Assembly: GCF_024585165.1 (NCBI RefSeq)
Contig: NZ_CP029008.1
Span: 2,790,001-2,854,000 of the forward strand
Length of the DNA stretch: 64,000 nt
From: Bradyrhizobium sp. WBOS07
GTDB taxonomy: Bacteria; Pseudomonadota; Alphaproteobacteria; Rhizobiales; Xanthobacteraceae
Reading direction: 5' to 3'
Part shown: positions 55,380 through 62,040 of the stretch, one piece after another
Layout: the number at the start of each line of letters is the position of its first letter
Numbering within the stretch: the first letter of the stretch is position 1
Position numbers and translations under genes: made by a program
Notes under the pieces: generated by a model
Seen by the model: only the letters and a program-made list of their open reading frames with translations
Databases searched by the model: none
Told to the model about the DNA's origin: nothing

Positions 55380-56327
55380 ATGCCCGTTGTGCTCGATCCC
55401 GATGCCGCCGCCGTCTACAGGGCTTTCCAGGACGCCGGCCGCCCGGCCTACGAGACCCTGACCGCGCCGGAGGCCCGCGCCTATTATGCGCAGGCGCGCT
55501 TTGCCACCAATCCTGACGCGCCCGAGCTTGCCCGCGTCGCCTCGCTCTCGATCCCGGCCCCGCACGGCACGATTCCCGCCCGTCTCTACGTTCCCAAGGA
55601 GCCACGCCGGCACGACGGCCTGTCGCCCGCCCTGGTGTTCTTCCACGGCGGCGGCTGGGTGATCGGCGATCTCGACTCGCACGACGTCGTCTGCCGTCAG
55701 CTCGCGGTCGAAGGCGCGCTGATCGTGATCTCGGTCGACTACCGCCTTGCGCCCGAGCACAAATTTCCCGCCGCCACCGAGGACGCGGTGGCCGCGACCC
55801 AATGGGTTGCCGCCAACGCGCGCGAGCTCGGCATCGACGCTTCACGCCTGTCGATCGGGGGCGACAGCGCCGGCGGCAATCTTGCCGCGGTCGTCGCGCT
55901 CGCCGCGCGCGACGCTGGCGGCCCTGCACTCGCGGGCCAGGTGCTGATCTATCCCGCCACCGATTTCGCCATGACGCACGGCTCCCACAGCGAGCCCGAG
56001 ACCAGCGTGCTGCTGACGCATTCGGTGATCCGCTGGTTCCGCGACCATTATCTTAACGGCGCCGCCGATATCCACGACTGGCGCGCTTCGCCTGCGCGCG
56101 CGCCAAGCCTGGCCGGCTTGCCGCCGGCCTATGTGCTGACCGCCGGCGCCGATCCCTTGCGCGACGAAGGCAACGAATATGCCGTGCGGCTGAAGAAAGC
56201 TGGCGTGCCCGTGACGACCAGGCACTATCCCGGCCAATTCCACGGCTTCTTCACCATGGGCAAGCTGTTGCGAGAGGCCAATGTTGCCGTCGGCGAGATC
56301 GGCGCGTGGTTGAAGGGATTGGGCTGA
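55380..56327 (+). CDS. Alpha/beta hydrolase fold-3 (hormone-sensitive-lipase-like) esterase
   Basis: The 315-residue HSL-family esterase has the oxyanion-hole motif FFHGGGWVIGDLDSHD, the nucleophile elbow SIGGDSAGGNLAAV (Ser in G-D-S-A-G-G), the Asp region AGADPLRDEGNEY and His in QFHGFFTMGKLL. Cytoplasmic, no signal peptide. It is the first gene of the module that separates DUF2155 from NDUFA12 and precedes the transporter gene by 13 bp. Substrate unknown; the family hydrolyses short-chain acyl esters. Confidence 0.9.
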   Translation: MPVVLDPDAAAVYRAFQDAGRPAYETLTAPEARAYYAQARFATNPDAPELARVASLSIPAPHGTIPARLYVPKEPRRHDGLSPALVFFHGGGWVIGDLDSHDVVCRQLAVEGALIVISVDYRLAPEHKFPAATEDAVAATQWVAANARELGIDASRLSIGGDSAGGNLAAVVALAARDAGGPALAGQVLIYPATDFAMTHGSHSEPETSVLLTHSVIRWFRDHYLNGAADIHDWRASPARAPSLAGLPPAYVLTAGADPLRDEGNEYAVRLKKAGVPVTTRHYPGQFHGFFTMGKLLREANVAVGEIGAWLKGLG

Positions 56328-56340
56328 AACGCCGTTCCGC

Positions 56341-57348
56341 ATGGCTTCTCCGCTCCAAACCATCGCCGCCCTGCCGCTGCGCGTCCTGACCTGGCTGGGC
56401 AGCCAGGGCACGCGCGGGGTCGCCGCCATCGTGTTCATCGCAGCCGCGGTGCCGCCGCTCGGCGCATTGCTGCGTCCCTATCTCACCGAGGCGATCCTCT
56501 GCCTGCTCTGCATCTCCTTCATGCGGGTCGACCTGGCCGCGCTCTACAGCCATCTGCGCCGACCGGCGCTGGTTTCGACCGCCACGGCCTGGACCACGAT
56601 CGGCGTGCCGCTGATCGTCGGCCTAATCGCGCATGCAACCGGCCTCACGGCTCGCGCGCCCGGGTTGTCGCTCGCATTGATGCTGCAGAGCATGGCCTCG
56701 CCGATGATGGCCTCGCCGGCCCTCGCCGCGCTGATGGGGCTCGATGCCACGCTCGTGCTGATCACGCTGGTGACCTCGACCGCGCTGGTGCCCTTCACGG
56801 CCTCGCTGTTCGCAGGCCTCTTCCTCGGCGACATGCTCAGCATCACGCCGCTCACACTCGGCCTGAAACTGCTGGGCATCCTCGCCGCATCGCTGCTGGC
56901 CGCGACAGCCATCCGGTGGATCTTCGGCGCGGAGGCGATCCAGCGTCACAAGACGCCGATCGACGGTCTCAACATCATCATCCTCTTCATCTTCGCCGCG
57001 GCGATCATGGGCGACGTCGTGAGCGACCTCCTGGCGCAGCCGCTGTTCACCATCAGCCTCGCAGCCCTGTCTTTCGCGATCTACTTCACCCTGCTCGCCA
57101 TCACCACGCTGCTATTCCGCCGCGTCGGCACCGAGCGCGCGCTGGCACTGGGACTGATGGTGTCACAGCGCAATCTCGGCCTGATGCTGGCAGCCACCGC
57201 CGGGGTGCTGCCGCCAACGACCTGGCTCTATTTCGCGCTGACGCAGTTTCCCATTCATCTTGCGCCGTACATGCTGATGCCGATCGCACGGCGCCTGACC
57301 GCGCGCGCAGAGGCATCCCGCCGCGTGCCGGCAAAGGGCACCCCATAG
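56341..57348 (+). CDS. BASS-family (bile acid:sodium symporter-like) membrane transporter
   Basis: The 335-residue protein has about nine or ten hydrophobic helices. AAAVPPLGALLRPYLTEAILCLLCISFMRVDLAAL resembles the start of BASS/ArsB-like carriers, with MLQSMASPMMASPALAALMG and LGLMVSQRNLGLMLAATAGVLPP reminiscent of the crossing helices that bind substrate. It starts 13 bp after the esterase stop, so the two are co-transcribed. The partnership suggests uptake or efflux of an organic acid linked to the esterase, which is inference. Family assignment is by motif recollection. Confidence 0.7.
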   Translation: MASPLQTIAALPLRVLTWLGSQGTRGVAAIVFIAAAVPPLGALLRPYLTEAILCLLCISFMRVDLAALYSHLRRPALVSTATAWTTIGVPLIVGLIAHATGLTARAPGLSLALMLQSMASPMMASPALAALMGLDATLVLITLVTSTALVPFTASLFAGLFLGDMLSITPLTLGLKLLGILAASLLAATAIRWIFGAEAIQRHKTPIDGLNIIILFIFAAAIMGDVVSDLLAQPLFTISLAALSFAIYFTLLAITTLLFRRVGTERALALGLMVSQRNLGLMLAATAGVLPPTTWLYFALTQFPIHLAPYMLMPIARRLTARAEASRRVPAKGTP

Positions 57349-57472
57349 GGATGGCCCTCATCAATTGGGGATGTCGAGGTGAGCCACGGCCGTTCCCTCA
57401 TTTGCACCGGCATAGTTGAGGAACCTCAATTCGGCGATCCCGTTGAAGCCTCTCACCGCAAGGAGGTTCGCG

Positions 57473-57727
57473 ATGAAGTTTGCCACAATCCTGGTTCTCG
57501 GCTCGCTCGCCATGGCCTCGGCAGCAAGAGCAGATCAACCCGGGCCTGACTGGATGCCGATGGAGCAGGTCAAGGCCAAGGTCATGGAATCCGGCTATTC
57601 GCAGGTGACCAAGCTTGAAGCCGACGACGGCCGATGGGAGGGCGAAGGCGTCAAGAACGGACAGAAGATGGAATTCCATGCCGACCCCAAGTCCGGCGCC
57701 ATCGTGAGCGAAAAGCCGGATCGCTAG
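57473..57727 (+). CDS. Small exported PepSY-like protein
   Basis: The 84-residue protein has a signal peptide (residues 1-21, ending SAARADQ) and one PepSY-like module (WMPMEQVKAKVMESGYSQVTKLEADDGRWEGEGVKNG onward to ...MEFHADPKSGAIVSEKP). An ideal AAGGAGG lies 7 bp before the ATG. PepSY domains often inhibit or modulate peptidases or bind metals; here the role is unknown. It is monocistronic or ends the esterase/transporter unit. Confidence 0.85.
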   Translation: MKFATILVLGSLAMASAARADQPGPDWMPMEQVKAKVMESGYSQVTKLEADDGRWEGEGVKNGQKMEFHADPKSGAIVSEKPDR

Positions 57728-57816
57728 GCATCTGTGCTCGATGTGGCCGCCAGACATGGCTGATGCACGCGGACGTCGCGACTCCGCGGGGCGCACCGAG
57801 TTCAGGAGTACACGCC

Positions 57817-58755
57817 CTAGCCCGCCCGCGCCGCACGCCGCAGCGCTTGCGGCGGCTGACCGAAGGCACGGATGAAGGCGCGGCGCATGCGCTCGGGATC
57901 GCGAAAGCCGGTCGCCTCCGCGACGAGCTCGATGCCCTCGCGCGAGGACTGCACGCGCTCGCGCGCGACCTCGAGCCGAAGCCGCTCGATCGCCTTGGAT
58001 GGCGTCGTGCCGGTCTCGGCCGCGAAGGCGCGGGCGAAATGCCGTGCGCTCATGCCGGCGCGGTCGGCGAGATCCTCCACCGTCAGCGGCGCGTCGAGAT
58101 TTTCACGTGCCCAGGACAACAGCGGGCCGAAGCGGCCGTTCGGCGCCTTCAGCTCCAGCAGCGAAGAAAACTGCGACTGGCCGCCGCTCCGGCGATGATA
58201 GAGCACGAGCTGCCGCGCGGCGGCCCGCGCAACCTCCTCGCCATGGTCCTCGGTGACCATCGCGAGCGCGAGGTCGATGCCCGCGGTGATGCCGGCCGAG
58301 GTCCAGACATTGCCGTCGCGGGTGAAGATCTGGTCGGGCTCGAACTTCACCTTCGGATAGCGCGCGACGAAGTCGCGCGTCCGCCCCCAATGCGTGGTAG
58401 CGCGGCGGCCGTCGAGCAGACCTGCTTCAGCCAGCACATAGGCGCCCGAGCAGACGCTCGCGACCCGCACGCCGCGCCGCGCCAGCCGCTGCACGAAGGC
58501 CCGCGTGACCTCGCAGCGCGCGGCATCTGCAACGCCGACGCCGCCCGCGATCACCAGCGTGGTGATCGCATTCGCCGACTTGAAATCGCGCGCCATCATC
58601 TCGACGCCTGACGAGCTTCGCACCGCTCCCGCATTCACCGCCAGCACCCGCAGCGCAAGCGGCTTGCCGGCGCAGCGTGCCGCGACCTCGAACACCGAGA
58701 TCGGGCCGGCCGCATCGAGCAGCTGGAAATCCGGGAAGATGAGGATGCCGATCAT
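57817..58755 (-). CDS. GlxA family transcriptional regulator (DJ-1/PfpI + AraC HTH)
   Basis: The 312-residue regulator has an N-terminal DJ-1/PfpI-like ligand-binding domain (about residues 1-185, with MIGILIFPDFQLLDAAGPISVFE and SVCSGAYVLAEAGLLDGRRATTHW) and a C-terminal AraC HTH domain (about 205-310, LTVEDLADRAGMSARHFARAFAAETGTTPSKAIERLRLEVARE and a second HTH ending RMRRAFIRAFGQPPQAL). The start at 58755 avoids an artefactual longer frame that runs antisense through the neighbouring gene. It diverges from the isonitrile-hydratase-like gene, 94 bp apart, and most likely controls it. Confidence 0.92.
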   Translation of the reverse strand: MIGILIFPDFQLLDAAGPISVFEVAARCAGKPLALRVLAVNAGAVRSSSGVEMMARDFKSANAITTLVIAGGVGVADAARCEVTRAFVQRLARRGVRVASVCSGAYVLAEAGLLDGRRATTHWGRTRDFVARYPKVKFEPDQIFTRDGNVWTSAGITAGIDLALAMVTEDHGEEVARAAARQLVLYHRRSGGQSQFSSLLELKAPNGRFGPLLSWARENLDAPLTVEDLADRAGMSARHFARAFAAETGTTPSKAIERLRLEVARERVQSSREGIELVAEATGFRDPERMRRAFIRAFGQPPQALRRAARAG

Positions 58756-58849
58756 AGCTCTGTCCGAAATAGTGGGAATTATGCCATTTCGGACACAAAG
58801 GCAGCATGCCAATCTTCGCCCGTCAAGCTCATCTTTGGAGGATCCGCCG

Positions 58850-59536
58850 ATGTCGTCCCCGCTCCAGATCGGAATTCTGATATTCCCGCGCGTGACCCAG
58901 CTCGACTTCACTGGCCCCTTGCAGGTGTTTTCCATGGTGCCCGGCGCAAAGCTGCACTTGATCTGGAAGCGGATCGAGCCGGTGCCGAGCGATTCCGTGC
59001 TGACGCTGACGCCGACCACGACATTCGTCGATTGCCCGCAGCTCGACGTGATCTGCGTGCCCGGCGGCGGCGGCACCAACGACTTGCTGGACGATGACGA
59101 GGTGCTCGACTTCCTGCGCCGGCAGGCCGAAGGCGCAAGATACGTCACCTCCGTCTGCACGGGATCGCTGGCGCTCGGCGCCGCCGGCCTGCTCAAGGGC
59201 TACCGCGCCGCGACCCATTGGAGCGCGATGGAGATGCTCGGCCAGTTCGGCGCGACGCCAACAAAGACGCGCGTCTGCATCGACCGCAACCGCATCACCG
59301 GCGGCGGCGTCACCGCCGGCATCGATTTCGCGCTGACGCTGGTGTCGATCCTGATCGATCGCACCACCGCGCAAGCGATCCAGCTCCAGATGGAATACAA
59401 CCCGGCTCCGCCGTTTAATTCCGGGTCGCCCGATACTGCGCCGGCCGAAGTGATGGCCCTGCTCCGCGAGCGCGGCGCGCAAAACCACGCGCGCCGGCTG
59501 GAGGCGGTGAAGCGCGCGGCCGAGCGGGTGACGTAG
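58850..59536 (+). CDS. DJ-1/PfpI protein, isonitrile hydratase-like (InhA type)
   Basis: The 228-residue protein has the DJ-1/PfpI fold with Asp19 in TQLDFTGPLQVFS, Cys103 and Thr104 in YVTSVCTGSLALGAAGLLKG. The same Asp/Cys/Thr spacing as Asp17, Cys101 and Thr102 in Pseudomonas putida isonitrile hydratase (which is also 228 residues, as I recall) supports hydration of isonitriles to N-formamides. GGAGG lies 7 bp before the ATG. Divergent from the GlxA-type regulator, an arrangement typical of these enzymes. Thiazole/other DJ-1 activities are alternatives. Confidence 0.85.
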   Translation: MSSPLQIGILIFPRVTQLDFTGPLQVFSMVPGAKLHLIWKRIEPVPSDSVLTLTPTTTFVDCPQLDVICVPGGGGTNDLLDDDEVLDFLRRQAEGARYVTSVCTGSLALGAAGLLKGYRAATHWSAMEMLGQFGATPTKTRVCIDRNRITGGGVTAGIDFALTLVSILIDRTTAQAIQLQMEYNPAPPFNSGSPDTAPAEVMALLRERGAQNHARRLEAVKRAAERVT

Positions 59537-59553
59537 TGCGCGTCGATGCCCCC

Positions 59554-59695
59554 GTGTCCCGGACGCGGTGCGGCACGCAGTGACGCTCCGCAGAGCCGGG
59601 ACCCATAAGCAACACGGCACACCGCGACATTGGCCCCGGCTCTGCAGCGCACCGTCGAAGAGACGCTGCGCTGCGTCCGGGGCACGAGATCTCCT
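59554..59695. repeat. Long imperfect extragenic palindrome, copy 2
   Basis: Begins GTGTCCCGGACGCGG and ends GCTGCGTCCGGGGCAC, with inner arms GCAGAGCCGGGAC and CCCCGGCTCTGC, the same arm sequences as the copy at 336-495 but with a different centre. It follows the isonitrile-hydratase-like gene. Confidence 0.8.
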
Positions 59696-59702
59696 CAAAG
59701 AA

Positions 59703-59735
59703 AAAGGCCGCTCGGTTTCCCAAGCGGCCTTTCCT
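59703..59735 (-). terminator. Intrinsic terminator for a minus-strand transcript
   Basis: On the minus strand AAAGGCCGCT-TGGGAAACCG-AGCGGCCTTT is followed by TTCTTTGAGG. The T-run points leftward, so it ends a minus-strand RNA, either a long 3' UTR of the NDUFA12 gene (stop at 60028) or a separate small RNA between them. Confidence 0.85.
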
Positions 59736-60027
59736 GTCTTACGGCGGCTGCACATTCACATCGGGCGATGTCGGAGCTTCCAGACCGGGGGCCTATTTCC
59801 CGATCGAGTCCTACTCGGCGGCCGCTGCATCTCGGGACAGTCGCGAACTGTTGCCCGAACCGAACGCAATGGTCTCCCATCTCCGTAAGATGGGATCATT
59901 GAGCCGCATCGCTTGCGCGGCTGCAACGTCCGTGCAGACGCCATCCCCGCTGTTCCCGTTGTCCACAGCGGCGCGAGGCGGATGCGGGTGCATCCAATTG
60001 AACGATGAAGATCGCGGGCCGAAAGGA
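59736..60027. other. Gene-free interval between terminator and NDUFA12 gene
   Basis: No annotated gene is credible here. On the minus strand it holds a stem-loop around 59870-59900 (ATGGTCTCCCATC-TCCGTAA-GATGGGATCAT on the plus strand) and a 32-codon frame (59909-59811, MRLNDPILRRWETIAFGSGN then SSRLSRDAAAAE) lacking a ribosome-binding site. A small RNA or long 3' UTR ending at 59703 would fit. Confidence 0.45.
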
Positions 60028-60435
60028 CTAGCCAGGGGTCCAGGGCTGATAGTCGCCGGTCGCCTTCGGACGCTTGCCGCTGGCGAGGGTCGATCCCGAG
60101 GGACGATAGGCCTTGGCCGTGCCGGTGAGGTTCGGCTGGTGCGGCTTCTCCCACTCGCGCGGCTGATAATTGGCCTCGGTCGGCGGCACATCGACGACGT
60201 GATGAATCCAGCCGTGCCAGGACGGCGGGATCCGGCTCGCTTCGGCATAGCCGTTATAGACCACCCAGCGCCGCTCGAAGCCCAGGGTCGGATCGATCGC
60301 CCCGCCGCGGGTGCGATAGTAGAGATTGCCCTGCTCGTCCTGGCCGACCAGCTCCCCGTACCGTTTGGTCCAGAGTTGGGTGCCAAAGGTCTGGCCATTC
60401 CACCAGGTGAAGAACTTGAGGAAGAATTGTTTCAT
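60028..60435 (-). CDS. NADH:ubiquinone oxidoreductase accessory subunit NDUFA12 family
   Basis: The 135-residue protein has the NDUFA12/B17.2 signature KRYGELVGQDEQGNLYYRTRGG, ERRWVVYNGYAEASRIPPSWHGWIHHVVD and the C-terminal YRPSGSTLASGKRPKATGDYQPWTP. It is an accessory subunit on the matrix arm of complex I, found in alphaproteobacteria and mitochondria, and not in most other bacteria. The ATG at 60435 follows a weak site; longer frames upstream have no family features. In relatives it is next to DUF2155; here the accessory module separates them. Confidence 0.94.
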   Translation of the reverse strand: MKQFFLKFFTWWNGQTFGTQLWTKRYGELVGQDEQGNLYYRTRGGAIDPTLGFERRWVVYNGYAEASRIPPSWHGWIHHVVDVPPTEANYQPREWEKPHQPNLTGTAKAYRPSGSTLASGKRPKATGDYQPWTPG

Positions 60436-60679
60436 GCGGCAAGGGCCCTGCTTCGTCGGGCCCTGATGCCATCCGGCCGGCGAAATGTCCAGTTCGGCGG
60501 CGCGCTGCTGCCCTCGGCACATGGGCAGCGGCGACCCAGGCCGTTGCCGCAAATCGGACGCGATACGTTCCTGCCGGGTACAGCGACCGCGCGCGAGGCT
60601 TCCTTTGACGCGCAAACCCGCGTGATCCCAGGAACCATAGCTCTTTCATAGGGTTTGCTTCCGGGAAAGGAGTTTTACC

Positions 60680-61378
60680 ATGAACAATCTGAAAGTTTTG
60701 AGCGCAGCCGCTACGCTGGCGCTCGTTCTACCCATGACCTCACCGAGCTTCGCGCAGGATCGCGCCGCAGGTGCCGGTGGCGGCATGGGCGGTGGAGCCC
60801 GGATGGGCGGCGGCGCCGCGATGCACGGAGGTGGCGGCGGTGCTGGCGTGCAAGTCGGCGGCGGCGGCATGGGCGGCGGAGCCCGGATGGGCGGCGGCGC
60901 CGCGATGCACGGCGGTGGCGGCGGTTTCGCCGCGGGTGCCGCGGCACGTCCCGGCGGCGGCACTTTCTCAGCCGGTGCAGCGGTTCGCCCGAGCGGCGGC
61001 ACGTCCTTCACCGGTGATGCAGCTCGCAACTTCGCAACCGCCAACGGCGGCACCTGGCAAAACCGTGGCGGCAGCTGGAGCGGCGGAAGTCATTGGAGCG
61101 GAGGACGACACCATCATCACCACCGTCGCGGCGGCTTCTGGCCGGGCTTCGCGGCCGGCGCGGCGATCGGCGGCTTGGGCTCGTACGCCTATTACGGCAG
61201 CAACTATGGCTATTACAGCGACCCCTATTACTATGACAGCTATTATGACGAACCGACGGTCGCGGTGGTCCCGGGCGGCGGCGATTCCTCAGCCTACTGC
61301 GCGCAGCGCTTCAAGTCGTATGACCCGGCTTCAGGCACCTATCTCGGTTATGACGGCCGGCGGCATCCCTGCCCGTAA
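60680..61378 (+). CDS. BA14K-like exported glycine-rich protein
   Basis: The 232-residue protein has a signal peptide (residues 1-25, ending PSFAQD), a Gly/Met/Ala-rich region with two copies of a 21-residue unit (GGMGGGARMGGGAAMHG then GGGG) spaced 28 residues apart (84-bp period), a His/Tyr-rich section (GGRHHHHHRRGGF) and a hydrophobic glycine stretch FAAGAAIGGLGSYAYYGS, then a C-terminal BA14K-type motif CAQRFKSYDPASGTYLGYDG. BA14K proteins are surface-exposed or immunogenic lectin-like proteins. A good GGAG site precedes the ATG at about 9 bp. Confidence 0.87.
   Translation: MNNLKVLSAAATLALVLPMTSPSFAQDRAAGAGGGMGGGARMGGGAAMHGGGGGAGVQVGGGGMGGGARMGGGAAMHGGGGGFAAGAAARPGGGTFSAGAAVRPSGGTSFTGDAARNFATANGGTWQNRGGSWSGGSHWSGGRHHHHHRRGGFWPGFAAGAAIGGLGSYAYYGSNYGYYSDPYYYDSYYDEPTVAVVPGGGDSSAYCAQRFKSYDPASGTYLGYDGRRHPCP
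60779..60925 (+). repeat. 63-bp in-frame repeat, two copies, in the BA14K-like gene
   Basis: The 63-bp unit at 60779-60841 recurs at 60863-60925 with only a few third-position differences, 84 bp apart. In-frame duplication suggests slippage-driven length variation. Confidence 0.85.
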
Positions 61379-61400
61379 CCACTCGAGCCACGCGTAACGG

Positions 61401-61430
61401 AAGGCGTCGCAGCGCTGCGACGCCTTTTCC
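61401..61430 (+). terminator. Intrinsic terminator after the BA14K-like gene
   Basis: AAGGCGTCGCAGCGCTGCGA and CGCCTT form a perfect palindrome (61401-61426) followed by TTCC, 23 bp after the stop. Confidence 0.85.
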
Positions 61431-61514
61431 GTGCATCGGGCACATCTCCGTGATGCCGCCTCGAGCGAGCCCAGCGCCGGCGATGACGTGTACAATTGCA
61501 TGTAAATGGACCTG

Positions 61515-61534
61515 TATGCATCGCACCGTGCATA
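61515..61534. promoter_or_regulatory. Palindrome upstream of the response regulator gene
   Basis: TATGCA-N8-TGCATA lies about 90 bp before the ATG at 61624, within an AT-richer stretch (TGTACAATTGCATGTAAATGG) typical of a promoter. It uses the same TGCAT/ATGCA half-site as the GST operators but with eight bases between arms, not two. Confidence 0.35.
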
Positions 61535-61623
61535 TGTACCCGGACCCAATCCAAAATTGACCCGACACACGATTCGCGGATATCACCAATCCCAGTGGGG
61601 ACTTCGATCTACTGGGAAGTGTC

Positions 61624-62040
61624 ATGCCGCGTATTCTCGTGGTTGATGACGATCCGATGGTCGGCGCGACCATCGAGGTCCTCCTCCAACGTCAGGGCTT
61701 CGACGTCACGCTGACCGACGGTGGTGAAACTGGACTGGCTGCGCTGGAAACGCAGACCTTCGACGCGATGCTGGTCGACATCTTCATGCCGCACATGCGC
61801 GGCTTCGAGTCGATCCGCATCTTTCACGAGCGCGCACCGGCAACTCCGCTGATCGCGATGTCCGGCTACGCCTTCGCGTCATCCGCCTCGCCCTCTCCCG
61901 ATTTCCTCCGCATGGCGCTGGAGCTCGGCGCGACGCGCTGCCTGCGCAAACCGTTCACGCCGGAGGCGTTGCTGACCACGATCCGGGAATGCCTCGCAAG
62001 CGAGAGCGTGCAGCCGAAGGACAAGAAAGAAGCCCCTTGA
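61624..62040 (+). CDS. Single-domain response regulator
   Basis: The 138-residue CheY-like receiver has acidic pair VVDDDPMVG, phospho-acceptor Asp52 in MLVDIFMPHMRG, a Ser in IAMSGYAFA and Lys in LRKPFTPEALL. No output domain. Its TGA overlaps the TTG start of the downstream hybrid kinase by 4 bases (TTGA), so the two are translationally coupled and most likely a cognate pair. Confidence 0.9.
   Translation: MPRILVVDDDPMVGATIEVLLQRQGFDVTLTDGGETGLAALETQTFDAMLVDIFMPHMRGFESIRIFHERAPATPLIAMSGYAFASSASPSPDFLRMALELGATRCLRKPFTPEALLTTIRECLASESVQPKDKKEAP

Noticed and set aside
57817..59196. Longer 459-codon reading of the GlxA-type regulator
   Set aside because: The first 147 codons lie antisense inside the isonitrile-hydratase-like gene. 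The DJ-1 domain starts cleanly at 58755.
59811..59909. 32-codon orphan frame downstream of NDUFA12
   Set aside because: No ribosome-binding site and no recognisable motif; kept only as part of the possible small RNA interval.
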